Notes: generated by a model not told the origin, from the letters alone. A DNA stretch of 64,000 bases from Bubalus kerabau (GCF_029407905.1 NC_073643.1:30532001-30596000); one strand, 5' to 3'. Shown: positions 11,198-22,947, counted from the first letter of the stretch. Numbers and translations: made by a program.

Positions 11198-12741
11198 CAC
11201 CTTTTCTAAGTGGGAGGTTGGTATGTTAAGTCTGTGAATTAGAATTATAACAATTTCACATAGATCAAGAATAGTGGGCTAATGTTTTCTGTTATACTGA
11301 TTTGGCTTTTAATTATATATTAAAAATACCATGCCTAGACTTGTGATGATCATTTTGTAGTATATGCAGATGTTGAATTTTAATGCTGTACACTTGAAAA
11401 TTATATAATAAAAATACATGTATTAAAAAATCCATCCTATGCATTATTTGAGAGCGAACAATCTTACTTCCAAAAAAAAAAAATTCAGTGTTTAAATGAA
11501 AGGAACACATACACACACACATGCATGAAATGGAATATAGAATCTCCTCACTCCAAATTCCTTTTCCTGAAAATAATCACTGTTAACAATTTGGGGTATT
11601 CTAAACACATATACCCACATCTAAGCATTTGCTTTTAGAAGTTTATACACATAGATTCATATACACTCTCTTCTCACTTTGCTTTCTTTATAGTATACGT
11701 TGTACATCTTCCATCAATGCTTACAGTTCTACCTGAAGCTTTTCATACCTGCCTAGTGTCCTGTTGTGTTTTTGTGTCATAACTGGTGACTGTTTGGGTT
11801 GTTGACTATTTGTGGACATTTGGGGTGTTTACATGGTTCTGCAGTGACCTTTGACCACTGATTCTGAAGAAACTGTTGCTTCACAGTATTTTGATCCTCT
11901 GCATAGAAATGCAGTAGCTTGCTATTTGTTCTATTTCTAGAGCCTCAAAAGAGCCTATCATGTAATGGGTACTCAACAAATATTTGTAGAATGAAATAAA
12001 TATTGCAGTAAATATTTTTGTAGTCAGGTTTCATTAGAATTTAGGTGGTCTCTACCAGATTGAAAAATTGCCAGTATTTTTTGGAGTTGACTCTCCGGCA
12101 CAATGGAAACTTATTTGTAAATGATGATTCTTGTTACATTGTTTTCAGCAAATCCTTGGTTGTATATTTGATTTGAGTTCAAGAATCTTTCAGAGACTTC
12201 CCGTATCATGTAGGGGAATTTTCAGGCATGGGACTGCTAACACGATTTATAGACCTGCTTAGAAAGTTTGTTCAGACTTAAATCGTCAATGCTTTCTATT
12301 GGTTTGAGTCCGTTCCCCAGTTTTGGTGTGGTATCTTACTGAAGCAGTCTGGAAAGGAATTGGTGGTTGTGTAGTTTTCTGTCCACAAGGGTGAGCTAGT
12401 TGCCTTAAAAATCGAGATGGTATTTAACTTTATTTTAAATTTTAACTTGCTCTGCTTTAATCAGTTGTAGTGTATTCTAGGTCCTATTTTCTGTCTCAGT
12501 CGTTCTCTATGTATACTTTTAACAGAAGGATAAGCCAGTTGGTGCCTTTAAGCACTGTCCCTTCTGAGTCTCTGTGGTGTGTAACCCAGACTGGTGCTTC
12601 AGACACATTCCCAGCCCATTAAACTGTTACAGTGCTTTATTCTAAGAATCACTTTTAAAAACAACAAGGGCATGTGATAAAGGTAGAGGAACTTGAATTC
12701 TTTGTTGTACAGATGGTACCTCTTGTAAATGTGCTAAGTAA

Positions 12742-12953
12742 TGGTTATGCCTATGAAAGTCGCTCAGTCGTGTCCAACTTTTTGCCACCCCATGGACTAT
12801 ACAGTCCATGGAATTCTCCAGGCCAGAATACTGGAGTGGGTAGCCTTTCCCTTCTCCAGGGGATCTTCCCGACCCAGGAATTGAACTGGGGTCTCCTGCA
12901 TTGCAGGTGGATTCTTTACCAACTGAGCTATCAGGGAAGCTTGGTTATGCCTA
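12742..12953 (-). mobile_element. Bov-tA SINE, minus strand, with 12-bp perfect TSD
   Basis: Full Bov-tA in reverse complement, flanked by tggttatgccta at 12742-12753 and 12942-12953. Confidence 0.92.
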
Positions 12954-12984
12954 GGATATAAGGTAAATAGGGGGTTCAGGGTTT

Positions 12985-13105
12985 AATGCCCTCCTCCTCC
13001 ACAGGCTGCTTTGTGACTTTGCAACTGCTCTGGGATGCTGTGGAAATCCTGTATCTGCCTCACAGAATTGTCATGAGGATTGAACTAGACCCTTTACTTA
13101 AAATC
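12985..13105 (+). repeat. probable MIR fragment
   Basis: The blocks 'gctgctttgtgactttgc' and 'ttgtcatgaggattgaac' are in MIR order. Diverged. Confidence 0.4.
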
Positions 13106-13249
13106 TTAGCATATTATGTGTTAGAAATTATCAATACAGAGTAAATCAATGGCAGGAGAGCCAGGAATTGGCTTCCGTTTGAAATGACAGTTTTTGTACA
13201 TTTACATGACTTTAAGGGCAAGTTCTTTGTTTACGTGATTCTTCTTTCA

Positions 13250-14290
13250 GTTTTTTTTTTTTCTTGTTCAATGTTTTGAGACACCCAGAATTAGAGGCAC
13301 ACATTGAAATGCGTCGAACCGGGCTCAAATAGGGGAGAAAAGAAATAAACCAAAACATGAACTTGGAAGTTCTCAGCTCATTCAAGCAGCGTGCTGCTGC
13401 TGTAATTTCCCCCTTCCTCCTCTTCCTCTTATCCCCTCTTTGCTCCCAGGCCTTCTTCCTCTCTGTCATTGCAGGGGGACATTTCCAGCAGACACAACAG
13501 TGCAGGTGAGGGGTGCGTCTTGGATTCCTCCTCCTCCTAAAGCATTAAGCTGGATTGTCTTGATTTCCAGATAAGCCTTAGGTGATAAACTTTGTCCCCT
13601 GTCTTTGCCTCGGTTATGACTTTTGTCATATTCATCACGTCGCTCTGAGTTACAACACGGAGACTTTCCTTGCCGTCTTCAATTCTATAATGATCTGGAT
13701 CTTCCTCCCCAAAGGCTTGTAAATGGAAGTGTTAAACGCAGTGCTCCCACTGAGCTCTGGTTTCACGAGGATGAACTTACCACATTTCCCATGTTGTGTC
13801 TCAGCGGTTAATCTCAGCCCAAGAATCTTGGCACATGATTGCTTGTTATGACACCACGTAACACTCATAGTCGGTGAACTTCCTAGCAGGGGCATCCTGT
13901 TTGGCACCAGTGTTTGCAGAGCTAAACTGTCAGCATCAGCCCTGAAAGCTGCAACACTGTGGGGCTGCCCATTGGGGCCAAGGGTTTGAGTGCAGTACCT
14001 TTTCTTCTGATTCCCTTGATCTGTTTCCAGAAAGTGTACAATGGAATAGGTTTGCATTTCTCTGAGAGGAGCCAGATCATGTATGATTTGTTGACCCACA
14101 GAGGACAAGGATGTTTGGGAAGGGAATTAGGCAGCAAAGAAGATTTAAAAGTAATAAAAACAGATGATGTTTGAAGTGAAGTAACAAAGTCACTTTCCAC
14201 TTTGGTGGCAGCCACTTGGTGGTCTTCAAATGTATTGATGGAGTTTCTCATCTCGGGAGGTGATCTTGGGCCATTTGCTTCCATGTTAAG
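13250..14290 (-). pseudogene. possible processed pseudogene, parent unknown
   Basis: On the minus strand two overlapping frames stay open for 120 codons (14284 down to 13922, MEANGPRSPPEMRNSINTFE...) and 152 codons (14108 down to 13650, MSSVGQQIIHDLAPLREMQT...). The stretch ends on that strand in a 12-base A run (complement of T at 13251-13262). It is richer in GC than the surrounding intron and fits none of the SINE/LINE families I recognise. The frames shift and close repeatedly, so if it was coding it is dead. I do not recognise a parent protein, and I found neither a canonical AATAAA near the A run nor a convincing target-site duplication. It could instead be an old ERV or DNA-transposon piece. 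Confidence 0.3.
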
Positions 14291-14337
14291 GCACCAGTTT
14301 CTTCCCCAAATAGAGCCCGAAATAGGCTTTTGTTTGA

Positions 14338-14585
14338 CTGTAGATTATTTGTTGTTGTGTGTTCAGTTGCTGAGTCTTATCTGACTCTTTGCGACCCCCT
14401 GAACTGTAGCCCAGCAGGTTCCTCTGTCCACAGGATTTCCCAGGCAAGAATACTTGAGTGGGTTGCAATTTCCTCCTCCAGGGGTTCTGCCTGATCCAGG
14501 GTTTGAACCTGCGAGACGCTCCTGAATCTCCTGCATTGGCAGGCAGATTCTTTACCACTGAGCCACCTGGGAAACCCTGTAGATT
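14338..14585 (-). mobile_element. Bov-tA SINE, minus strand, with TSD
   Basis: Bov-A unit complement, then tRNA-like head complement including gagtctttgaacctg-like and ttaccactgagccacctggg blocks. Direct repeat ctgtagatt at 14338-14346 and 14577-14585. Confidence 0.9.
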
Positions 14586-16564
14586 GTTTACAGAAGTATA
14601 ATTAACCAAAATGTTATGAACTGGATAGCAAAGCTGCTATGTTGTGTAGCTAAAGTCACATGAATGCTTGACTTTATTATAAATGTTAATTGTGGTGGCA
14701 AGCATCCAAGTATTATTTGTACCACATCTGTAGTTATTTGTGGTGCTTCTCCTTGGTTGCACCTGACTGTGTGCAAATCTCCCCAAGTTTCCCTTTGGGT
14801 GATATGATTTATATCTCTAATGTGAAAGGCCTGAGGGAGCTCAGACTTTTGGTTTCTCTACTGATTTCTCGGTTTGCTGTTATTGTTATTTATTATCTCT
14901 GGTTTCTTTGTTTGAAGTTCAGAATTTAAATATTTCTTTGTATTTTTAATGAACTGCTTAGGCCAAACTGGAACTCAAACCACCCAAGAAAAGGTGGTTG
15001 TGTTGTAAGTGAAGGTTAGGGGCACCCAGCATTCAGGAATTTGGAAGAGTGCATTCAAGTCAGCCTTGTGTGTACAGTCATAGAAAATTATTTGTGATGT
15101 ATGGAAAGACTTATCTGTGGGTCATATAACATCAGAGCTCATAGTACCCAAGTCAACCTTTACAAATCATTGAATACATACAGGTGTGATGACTTAGGAG
15201 TAAGGAATAAATGTGTGTGTGAATGATTTGGTATGTTGTTCACTGGTTCTGGGCACGCTTACCTTGTGATTCAGAATTCCATGGAAGCAGAAGTCTTTCT
15301 TAGCCAGCTCGAGTCTAAAGGCTTTTCTCTAGTGAGATACTGTTGTCACGATCACCTGGCCCTTTCCTATTAGCTAAACTAATGAGCGTCTCCAAAACTG
15401 TACCCAAGGGAATACCTTCTCAGGTGTTCTTGCTGAGTAATAGGAGTCTTCAAATATTTTGTCAGATATGTGTTCTTCATGCAGTGAAGAAATGTTCCTT
15501 TTTATAGTTTCCTCACATCAGACCACTTTAAGTGAACGGAGAGCTTCTCTTTAATTGAAAAATCTTCATATGAACCCTGTAATGGGACAGTCAATACCCA
15601 GTTGATCTGTCACATGAATTTCTTTTTTAGAATTCAATCTTTTTTTGTTTTTTTAGAAGTCAGTCTTTAAAGAGTGCTTCTCCTAACTGTGTTATACTCA
15701 CCTGTATTATTAAACTTTAAAATATACACATTTCTTTTTGTTGCTGGCCAGCAAATTAAATATGTTCATATAGTTACTTGTTTATGTAAACAATGCTTGT
15801 ACAAATATATTAAAAATTTTTTTAAACATAGACTTTTTAACATGGCTGAAAAAAATAGTGTATTTTATGTCATATCCTGTCTTTTTTTTTTTTTTTTAGT
15901 ACTAATGGTATTTTAGTAAGTAAAGGAATATTGCTTCTAGTAATTTAATGTAAGGGTATTTAAGATTTTTTTTCCCAAGAGAACAGACTGCAAAAAACTG
16001 CTGGAAGGAAACCTTACAGCAAAAAGAAGCCATGTTAAACTTAAGGCTCCTGAGAGTATAAACATGAAAACGATATGTGAAAAGGGACCATTATACGGGA
16101 GTAATCATATTCTTTTCCTTCGGGCTTTTGCCCAGTTGTGATGAACAGAAGGGCAGTCTTTTGTTGAGCAGAGACAGAAAGGCTGGGACTTAACTGGCTA
16201 TCAAGAGAGTGACTTGGGAATACTAAAAAGGTAGTTTAATAATTTTTGGTTTCTGAGAAGGTGTTAAAAACACGTGGCTTTTATTAACTCTTCTCCACTA
16301 AGAAGAGGCTTCCTGAGTTAAAACTGAGCTCATGCCCTCTCAGCTAGTGGCCAAGTTTCCTGCCTTTCTTGCCCCTGGATGTGTTTGTAAGACTTAAGTC
16401 CTCGATGATAGGAAGTGAGTGAAAGTGCTGTGTGCACTCTCTGGATCAATTCCTTAGAAAAAAGGTGTTTGTCATCCTCTTCTTCTTCCACTTTGCCATT
16501 GGTTGGAAAATTTTAACCTGAAACAGCATCTTATACCATAGATGGAAGTCATATAGTAGAGATG

Positions 16565-16655
16565 CTGATACTCAGCCGTCCGGACTGTTCACTCCAAGTA
16601 GTAGTGTGAGAAACTTCTGTCTTAACTGAAGCCACTGTATTTTGGGTCTCTCTGT
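16565..16655 (+). repeat. left copy of a ~95-bp direct repeat
   Basis: The segment running from gctgatactcagccgtcc to tattttgggtctctctgt is repeated at 17950-18055. It is probably the end of an old interspersed element; I cannot name it. Confidence 0.7.
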
Positions 16656-16684
16656 ATGTACATTTAAATGCCTATATATGCATG

Positions 16685-16901
16685 TGTGCTAAGTTGCTTC
16701 TGCCCTGTCCAACTCTTTGTGAGCCTGTGGACTATAACCCACCAAGCTTCTCTGACCATGGGATTCTCCAGGCGAGAATACTGGAGTGGGTTGCTATGCC
16801 CTCCTCCAGGGGATCTTATGGACCCAGGAATCAGATCCACGTCTCTTGTGTCTCCTGCATTGGTAGGGGGTTCTTTACCACTAGCGCTACCTGAGAAGCC
16901 C
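16685..16901 (-). mobile_element. Bov-tA SINE, minus strand
   Basis: Bov-A complement (gttgcttctgccctgtcc onward) and tRNA-head complement ending ttaccactagcgctacctg. It lies immediately left of a Bov-A2 in the same orientation. Confidence 0.85.
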
Positions 16902-17188
16902 TTGGTAAAGTGCTGCTAAGTCGCTTCAGCCATGTCCGACTCTGTGCAGCCCTATAGACGGCAGTCCACCAGGCTCCACCGTCCCTAGGATTCTCCAGGC
17001 AAGAATACTGGAGTGGGTTGCCATTTCCTTCTCCAGTGCATGAAAGAGAAAAGTGAAAGTGAAGTTGCTCAGTCGTGTCCGACTTGTAGCGACCCCATGG
17101 ACTGCAGCCTACCAGGCTCCTCCATCCATGGATTTTCCAGGCAAGAGTCCTGGAGTAGGGTGCCATTGCCTTCTCTGTTGGTAAGGTG
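16902..17188 (-). mobile_element. Bov-A2 SINE, minus strand, with TSD
   Basis: Two Bov-A monomers in reverse complement. Direct repeats ttggtaaagtg (16902-16912) and ttggtaaggtg (17178-17188) differ at one base. It inserted beside the Bov-tA at 16685-16901. Confidence 0.88.
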
Positions 17189-17389
17189 ACTGATATATAA
17201 AAGGACATAGTGTCTCTGTCTTCTGTTGATCATTTATTGGGAATGGGAAAAATACTGTATTTGCAGGTGACAAAAACCTAAAGTGCTTGGAAGTAGTATT
17301 TAGCAAGAAAAGCAGCAGATCTATTTGATAAAGTTGGTGGTTCAATACAATAGAAAAGATGGCTTACTGAGCAGACTGTGCTGGCACAA

Positions 17390-17830
17390 TTAACTCCTCA
17401 TCTGTAATTAACCAAAATCTGAAAATACAAAAAAGTAATTTTCAGATAGATTATAGATTTAAATTTAAAAGAGGAAACAGTAACTCTTAAAAGCTGAGAG
17501 ACTCCATGGACAATTCAGGAGTTGGAGAAACCTTATTGAAGGCTATAAATTCACTATCTGGTTAAAAAAAAAAAGATAGACATATTGGACTACACACAGA
17601 CATAAATAATTCAATGACCTAAGATCCTCTGAACAGAGTCAGTAGAGAGGCAGTAGATTTGGAGAGATGACTAGGGTTTGAATCCATAATAGACAAGTTC
17701 TTAAATATTTGACAAGCCATCCAGAAAAAAACTGGCCAAAACATTTGGGTAATTTATAGGAGAGCAAATCCAAGTTGCCAGACAAATCTATGAAATAATG
17801 TTCGGAGTTTAGCAGTTAGAGAAATACTAA
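17390..17830 (+). mobile_element. old L1 ORF2 remnant, plus strand
   Basis: The A-rich run contains decayed L1 ORF2-end blocks: a 'ggctataaattcac...gatagacatattggactaca' order and an aaactggccaaaacatttgg block followed by aaatctatgaaataatgttc. Heavily mutated. Confidence 0.5.
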
Positions 17831-17949
17831 CTGACGTAACAGCGATATGTCACGTATTAGTTTCCTCTTATTGCATTCCAAGTTACCACAGATCAGAAAC
17901 AGAGTTCTGATTTGGCTGTTTTCGTGGGTCAGGAGACAGGTATGGAGAC

Positions 17950-18055
17950 CCTGATACCCACCTGTCCTGGACTGTTCACTCTGAGTAGTACTGTGAGAGA
18001 GAAACTTCTGTCTTACTGAAGCCAATGTATTTTGGGTCTGTGTGTTACAGCAGTT
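17950..18055 (+). repeat. right copy of a ~95-bp direct repeat
   Basis: Partner of 16565-16655. The shared core includes ggactgttcactc, gtgtgag/ctgtgagaga, aaacttctgtctta and tgtattttgggtct. Confidence 0.7.
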
Positions 18056-18909
18056 TAGCCTGTCCTGACCTGCATATAATGGACAATTCTGAAATCTGGA
18101 AAAAAGGCTTCAAAGTTATTTTGGCATTACTTTGATATTCACTGGTACTGGAAGCTAAATGTTCCTCATGACTGAGTTGAACAGCTTTTAAAGTGAATTT
18201 GAAAGTGGTCTTGTTATGGGGCACAGAAGGAAAATGAAGAATTAATTTGTAAGGGAAGAGATTGATGACACTGACTTAGAGGTAATAATATATCTAGATA
18301 CTTAATGGTTTATCTAGATGCTTAGAAGCTGAGGTGGGGTCCTCTACTCGGGGTATTGGAAGGCTGGAGACAAATATGGCCATCTTTTCACTTTCGAAAA
18401 ATAGGTGTTTGCAGCTGTATTCCTTTCTGAAGCTCAGAGTTGTTTTCTAAGCTCACATGATGGTTGGCAGAACTTGATTCCTGCGACTATAGAACTGAGA
18501 CCCCCCATGTTCTTGTTGGCTTTCAGCCGGGGCGTCACTCTCAGATATTAGAGGATCCCACAATTCCCTGCCACGTGGCCCCCTCATGACATGACGTCTT
18601 ATTTCTTCACGATTGGCGATTGGCGGGAGAGTCTCTGCCAATATCAGAACATAGTCATAATAATCGTAACAGTAACTGTCCTATTGCTGTTGCCGTATTC
18701 TTTTGAATAGAAGCAAGTCACAGTTCCTGCCCACACTCAAGTGATGTCTTATTGGGGGTCATTTTAGAATTTTTCTTACCACAGTCCTTTCATATCCATT
18801 AAACTGAAAATGGTTTTTAAAAAAGCATTTATGGCTGGGAGCAAGCAAGAGATATGCTTAGGGAAGGGAACTTCTGTCCATGACCATTACAAAGGAGAGA
18901 TGTAGCCCT

Positions 18910-19330
18910 TAAATAAAGTATCTCTTAAAAACAGATAAATTTTTTGACCCAGTCAGTCTACTGTTGGGGATCTGTTTTATGGAAATAAGGCCTCCAGTAT
19001 CCAGTGACATATGATATGACATTTACTGCAGCAGCATCAGCAGTGGCATCAAGTTGGAAGCAGAGTGAATGCCCATCAGTAGGGGGAGTGGTTGGATAGA
19101 GCATACCACACCATGGAATATTCTACTCCTTCACAAAATTAGCTAAGTACCAAGTGACTTGGGGAGATTTCCTGGAGGTGTCATTGAGTTAGACTGGCTA
19201 GATGGAAAAAAATAATCTGATTCTCTGGGGAGGAAAAGATATTAACTCCCTTGTATACATGTTTGTGTGTCCTATGGTTGTAAAGAAAAATATGAAGTGA
19301 TATATACTAGATTTTTTTTAACATGGAAAA
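18910..19330 (+). mobile_element. old L1/HAL1-like 3' remnant
   Basis: The blocks 'tttttgacccagtcagtcta', ctgttggggatctgtttta, gtttggaagcagagtgaatgcccatcag-type and ccatggaatattctactcc match the order of an L1 ORF2 3' end. Strongly diverged. Confidence 0.5.
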
Positions 19331-19616
19331 AGTTATTGATGAGGATAAAGGGTGCCAAGCAGCAGAAGAAAAGGAAACATCCTCTTCCAACCAGTCTAGT
19401 ATGCGTGGTATAATCAAATTTGCATATTTATGTAAAACTTTGTATAAATGATATTTTGAAAAATAATATGCCCTTAAAATTGACTAATACATGGGAATAC
19501 TTTGAAATAATATTTACAGAGTGTTTCACAGGTTTTCTGTTATCAAAATATAATTATCTTATTTTTAAAGTCAATAACTCTGTCATTTAGCTGTCTTGAG
19601 TACAGAACTGTGTAGC

Positions 19617-19638
19617 AAAAAAAAAAAAAAAAAAAAAA
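19617..19638 (+). repeat. 22-base A homopolymer
   Basis: An unbroken A run after ctgtgtagc. It could be the tail of an unrecognised retrocopy to its left. Confidence 0.9.
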
Positions 19639-19886
19639 CAGCCAGTATGTGGTAGGGGTCTGGACATTTTTTTTTCTTTTTTTTTTAGCCCTACTAGAAT
19701 TTGAACAAATACATAGCTCTTAAAAAAAATTGTGAAGTCTAATTAAAAAGTTGTTTCCATATCCAGAGTTTAAGAATTTTTATTTCAGTTTCTATAATTA
19801 AAGTTCTAATTTTGACAAATCTGTCTGCAGTGGGGGTTTTACCAAACAGAATGAAACATCTAAGTTTTAAATGCATTTTCTTCTAG

Positions 19887-20041
19887 TGTCTTTTTCTGAA
19901 GAAGAGAAATATCAGCTGCGAAAATTTGTTAATAAATCTTACCTGCTGGACAAGAAAGCCCATCGTCAGGTGTACTACAGTTTGATTGATATCCTTCTGG
20001 CATATTGCTATGAGACCCGTGTCACCGAAGGAGAGAGGAAT
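19887..20041 (+). CDS. SHQ1: SHQ1 internal coding exon (third in window)
   Basis: This 155-nt exon encodes V-SFSEEEKYQLRKFVNKSYL and then LIDILLAYCYETRVTEGERN. The acceptor is cttctag and the donor gtaagt. It enters in phase 1 and ends on a complete Asn codon (phase 0), which matters because the next exon is a multiple of three. The Leu/Tyr/Cys-rich stretch forms core helices of the Shq1-specific domain. This is the part of the protein I recognise with most certainty. Confidence 0.95.
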
Positions 20042-20187
20042 GTAAGTGCGTGTGTGTCTGTGAACGTCGGCATAGACTGTTGTACAGAGTAAACTGTATT
20101 AAGGTCATGAGTGAGACCAGTCGTGTTTATTTGGGGACAGTCCGAACTGAGGTGCACAGGTCTGTTGGTGATGGATGCCAGCATGAA

Positions 20188-20540
20188 AGCATAATGCTTT
20201 TTAAAGATTTGTTCATTTATTTATTTTTGATTGTGCTGGGTCTTCATTGCTGCACAAGCTTTTCTCTCGTTGTGGCAAGCAGGGGCTACTCTCTAGTTGA
20301 GGTATGCAGCCTTTTCATTGGAGTGACCTCTTGTTTCGGAGCATGGGTTCCAGGGTGCATGGGCTCAGTAGTTGCGGCTTGCGGGCTCTAGAGCACAGGC
20401 TCAGTAGTTGTGGCACATGGGCTTACTTGCTCAAGGCATGTGGGATCTTCCCGGACTAGGCATTGAACCTGTGTCCCCTGCATTGGCAGGCAGATTCTTA
20501 CGCACTGAGCCACTGTGGAAGCCCCAGCATAATGCTTTTA
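20188..20540 (-). mobile_element. CHR-type cetartiodactyl tRNA SINE, minus strand, with TSD
   Basis: The sequence runs from an A-tail complement (ttatttatttttgattgtgc) through gttgtggcNagcaggggcta and gctcagtagttgcggcttgc to the tRNA-head complement (cattgaacctgtgtcccctg to ctgagccactgtggaagccc). Direct repeat agcataatgctttt at 20188-20201 and 20526-20539. Confidence 0.88.
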
Positions 20541-21187
20541 TTTGGTCTTTTTTTTCTTCTCTCTTGGCATTAGTCTCACTCAATAGCAGAGTGGGGAAGT
20601 AAAGCTGAAGGTAGGGAAGAAGGATATCCTGGGCTCTCATCTCTTTTAGGAGATGAAGTGACCAAATGAGACAGCTGTTGCCACATGACACCTGACATTG
20701 GAAAGGGGTAAACTTCACCATTTCTAGTCTTTCTCTGAGCTGTCTATTAACAGATGTAAGGTATAGTATTTTGTACAAAAAGGAATGTGAGCATTTATCT
20801 GCAGGTGTCCCTAAATTTAAATAGTATTTGTACTTCTGAAAAATTGTATGTAAATCACATTTTAAAAACCTGAATTGTATCTTTTTGCTATTCAGTGAAA
20901 TCCTATTGCAAAAGTAAATCTTTTTGTAAAGTAAGGATGCTCTTACTTTTTAAAATGATCTTTTAAAGAAATATATACAATTGTATTGTATCTCTTCTTA
21001 TACCACACTTGATTCTGTAAATGAAGAGCTGAATTTCTTTCTCACCTATATCTCTGATCGTATATATATGTTTTTTTCAAAAGGCTGGAAAGCCAGAAAA
21101 AAAATCTTGCCATTTAATGTGTCCCTGTATCTATTGGTAATAATTTTTGCTCAAGGGGTTATACTTGAGGTGTGCATATGCTTCCCT

Positions 21188-21390
21188 GTTTTTTATTTAT
21201 TTATTAAATTAAAAAATTCTTTAAATTGGCATAAAGTTGATTTACAATATTTCAGGTTTACAATGTAGTGATTCAGTATTTTTATATATTTTACTTATAT
21301 TTCCTTGTGCTGTACACTGTATTCTTGTATCTTATTTATTTTGTACATAATAGTTCATCTCCTACCCCTATTGTATCCCTCCCCCCTCCT
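21188..21390 (-). mobile_element. old L1 3' end, minus strand
   Basis: The order tttatttatttattaaatt, gcataaagttgatttacaat, gtagtgattcagta, then cctccccctcc-type matches the reverse complement of an L1 3' UTR of the same class as 5235-6050. Confidence 0.6.
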
Positions 21391-22383
21391 TCTTTTTAAA
21401 TTACACAAATAATTCATATCATTGTAAAGGAAAATACAGGAAGCAAATAATTAAAATTTCCTGTCATCTCAGCTATCAAAGGTAGCCGTTGTTACAAGGA
21501 AATGTTTCTCTTCTCGGCTTCTTTCATCACACACATGTATTTATATTGGGTTGTAATGTATGTACTATTATTTAACCTGCTTTTCTCGCCTACTTAACAT
21601 CATAGTATTAGCATAATATTGGGATAAGGATTTGATATATGTCAAGTTTTTTTGCTGTTGAGATTCTGAAAATTTCAAAGGTGACTTTTGAGATTTGTAT
21701 TTGACTCCAAAATGAATATTAATGAGTGTATTAAGTGCATACTATAACTGAAAATGGATTTTGTTCCACTCACCTTTTTAGAACACCATAGTCAGAGAAA
21801 ATGTTTTCTTTGACAGAAAAAATAGCTTCATATTGCTTGAGAAGATGAGTGAGAGTGTTTAGTTATGCCCAATAAAATTTTGCATTTTTCATTCTTAGAT
21901 TCATATATTTGAAATCACGAAGTCTTGCAGACTTCAAGGTCTTCTCTAGAATGTACTTATTCTTGCAGACCTTCTCTGAAAAGCCAGATTCTTCAGCAGC
22001 TTTTTAAATGCCACAGAGGGTACTTTAACATTATCTTTGAGTCTTTTGGTAGATTGTTTATGAAATATTTGGGAGGTAAGTAACCTAGTTGAGAAGGACA
22101 GCAATTGAGCATGCATTGCTTTTGTTTAGTTTCAAAGCTCTTGCTTATGTGCTCTTGTGTTCTGGTACTCTTACCAGTGCAAAAGCTTCACTTTATAAAA
22201 TTCTGAAGAAAGTAGAGACTAGGCCTTTGATCACCTTGACATCAGCAAAGCCATAGACACTTCTTAGGTTTAACACATGTCAATACTGTTCATATACTAG
22301 TTGAATAAGTGGATATAGTTGTTTTCTTTCTAAATGAATTTGCATCTCATATGACACTATCCTTTTCTTCATAACAAATAAAG

Positions 22384-22437
22384 GTTGAATCTGCATGGAA
22401 TATCAGAAAATTGAGTCCAACGCTGTGCTGGTTTGAG
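22384..22437 (+). CDS. SHQ1: SHQ1 54-nt in-frame internal exon (fourth in window)
   Basis: The exon is exactly 18 codons, VESAWNIRKLSPTLCWFE, entering and leaving in phase 0. The acceptor reads aataaag, with the pyrimidine run ccttttcttc about 14 nt upstream rather than next to the AG. The donor is GAG|gtacga, which departs from the usual gtaagt. Both sites look weaker than those of the neighbouring exons. Skipping would delete 18 residues of the dyskerin-binding domain without a frameshift. The residues match SHQ1 between the VTEGERN and TWTNVHE segments. Confidence 0.92.
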
Positions 22438-22535
22438 GTACGATTTTCAGTTGCAGTTGTTTAGATTTTGTTTCTTCAGAGTTATAGTTTGTTGTTATTA
22501 GTTCATTTGTGGTAATTTAAGCAATTCTTTGACTT

Positions 22536-22735
22536 TTTTTTTGCAAATTAACTAATTTATTTTAATTGGAGGCGAATTACTTTACAATATTGTAGTGGTT
22601 TTTGCCATACATTTACATGAATTAGCCACTGGTGTACATGTGTCCCCCATCCTGAACCTCCCTCCCCATCCCATCCCTCAGGGCCATCTCAGTGCACCAG
22701 CCCTGAGCGCCCTGTCTCATGCATCGAACCTGAAC
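22536..22735 (-). mobile_element. ruminant-type L1 3' UTR fragment, minus strand
   Basis: It begins with a T run (poly-A complement) and continues ggcgaattactttacaatat, then 'ccatacatttacatgaatta', cccatcctgaacctccctcc and cagtgcaccagccctgagc. The same order occurs in the L1 tail at 63047-63250. It is severely 5'-truncated. Confidence 0.85.
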
Positions 22736-22845
22736 TGAAAAGTGGTAACTTTATTGTACTAGTTTTTTTTTCCCCATGTTTTTAAATGAAATTCTGGTTT
22801 TATCTGTTACTCTTATGCTAATCATAGTACATAAAGAAGGCCAGG

Positions 22846-22947
22846 TGTAGGGTATCTTCGAAGTTTGAAGAAGTGATGGGGACATTGTCTGTTATGGGAA
22901 GATGCTGGGTCAAGTTTGAGGCCTGTATGTAAGTTGGCATATATTGG
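22846..22947 (+). repeat. first member of a mixed-orientation duplication (A then B)
   Basis: Block A (22846-22904) is followed after 14 nt by block B (22919-22947, aggcctgtatgtaagttggc...). B recurs directly at 23472-23500 and A recurs inverted at 23505-23554. Confidence 0.8.

Larger units (their letters stand above)
10364..19886 (+). other. SHQ1: SHQ1 intron of 9.5 kb
   Basis: The intron contains four or five Bov-tA/Bov-A2 SINEs, a possible processed pseudogene on the minus strand (13250-14290), old L1-like remnants (17390-17830, 18910-19330) and a 22-A run (19617-19638). At 10370-10940, 11200-12740, 14590-16560, 18060-18900 and 19340-19880 I see no feature beyond AT-rich intron. Some of it (for example 11560-11990) may be very old L1 or L2. 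Confidence 0.75.
20042..22383 (+). other. SHQ1: SHQ1 intron of 2.3 kb
   Basis: The intron holds a CHR-type SINE with clear target-site duplications (20203-20525) and an old antisense L1 tail (21188-21390). The other stretches (20540-21185, 21390-22380) show nothing I recognise. Confidence 0.8.
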
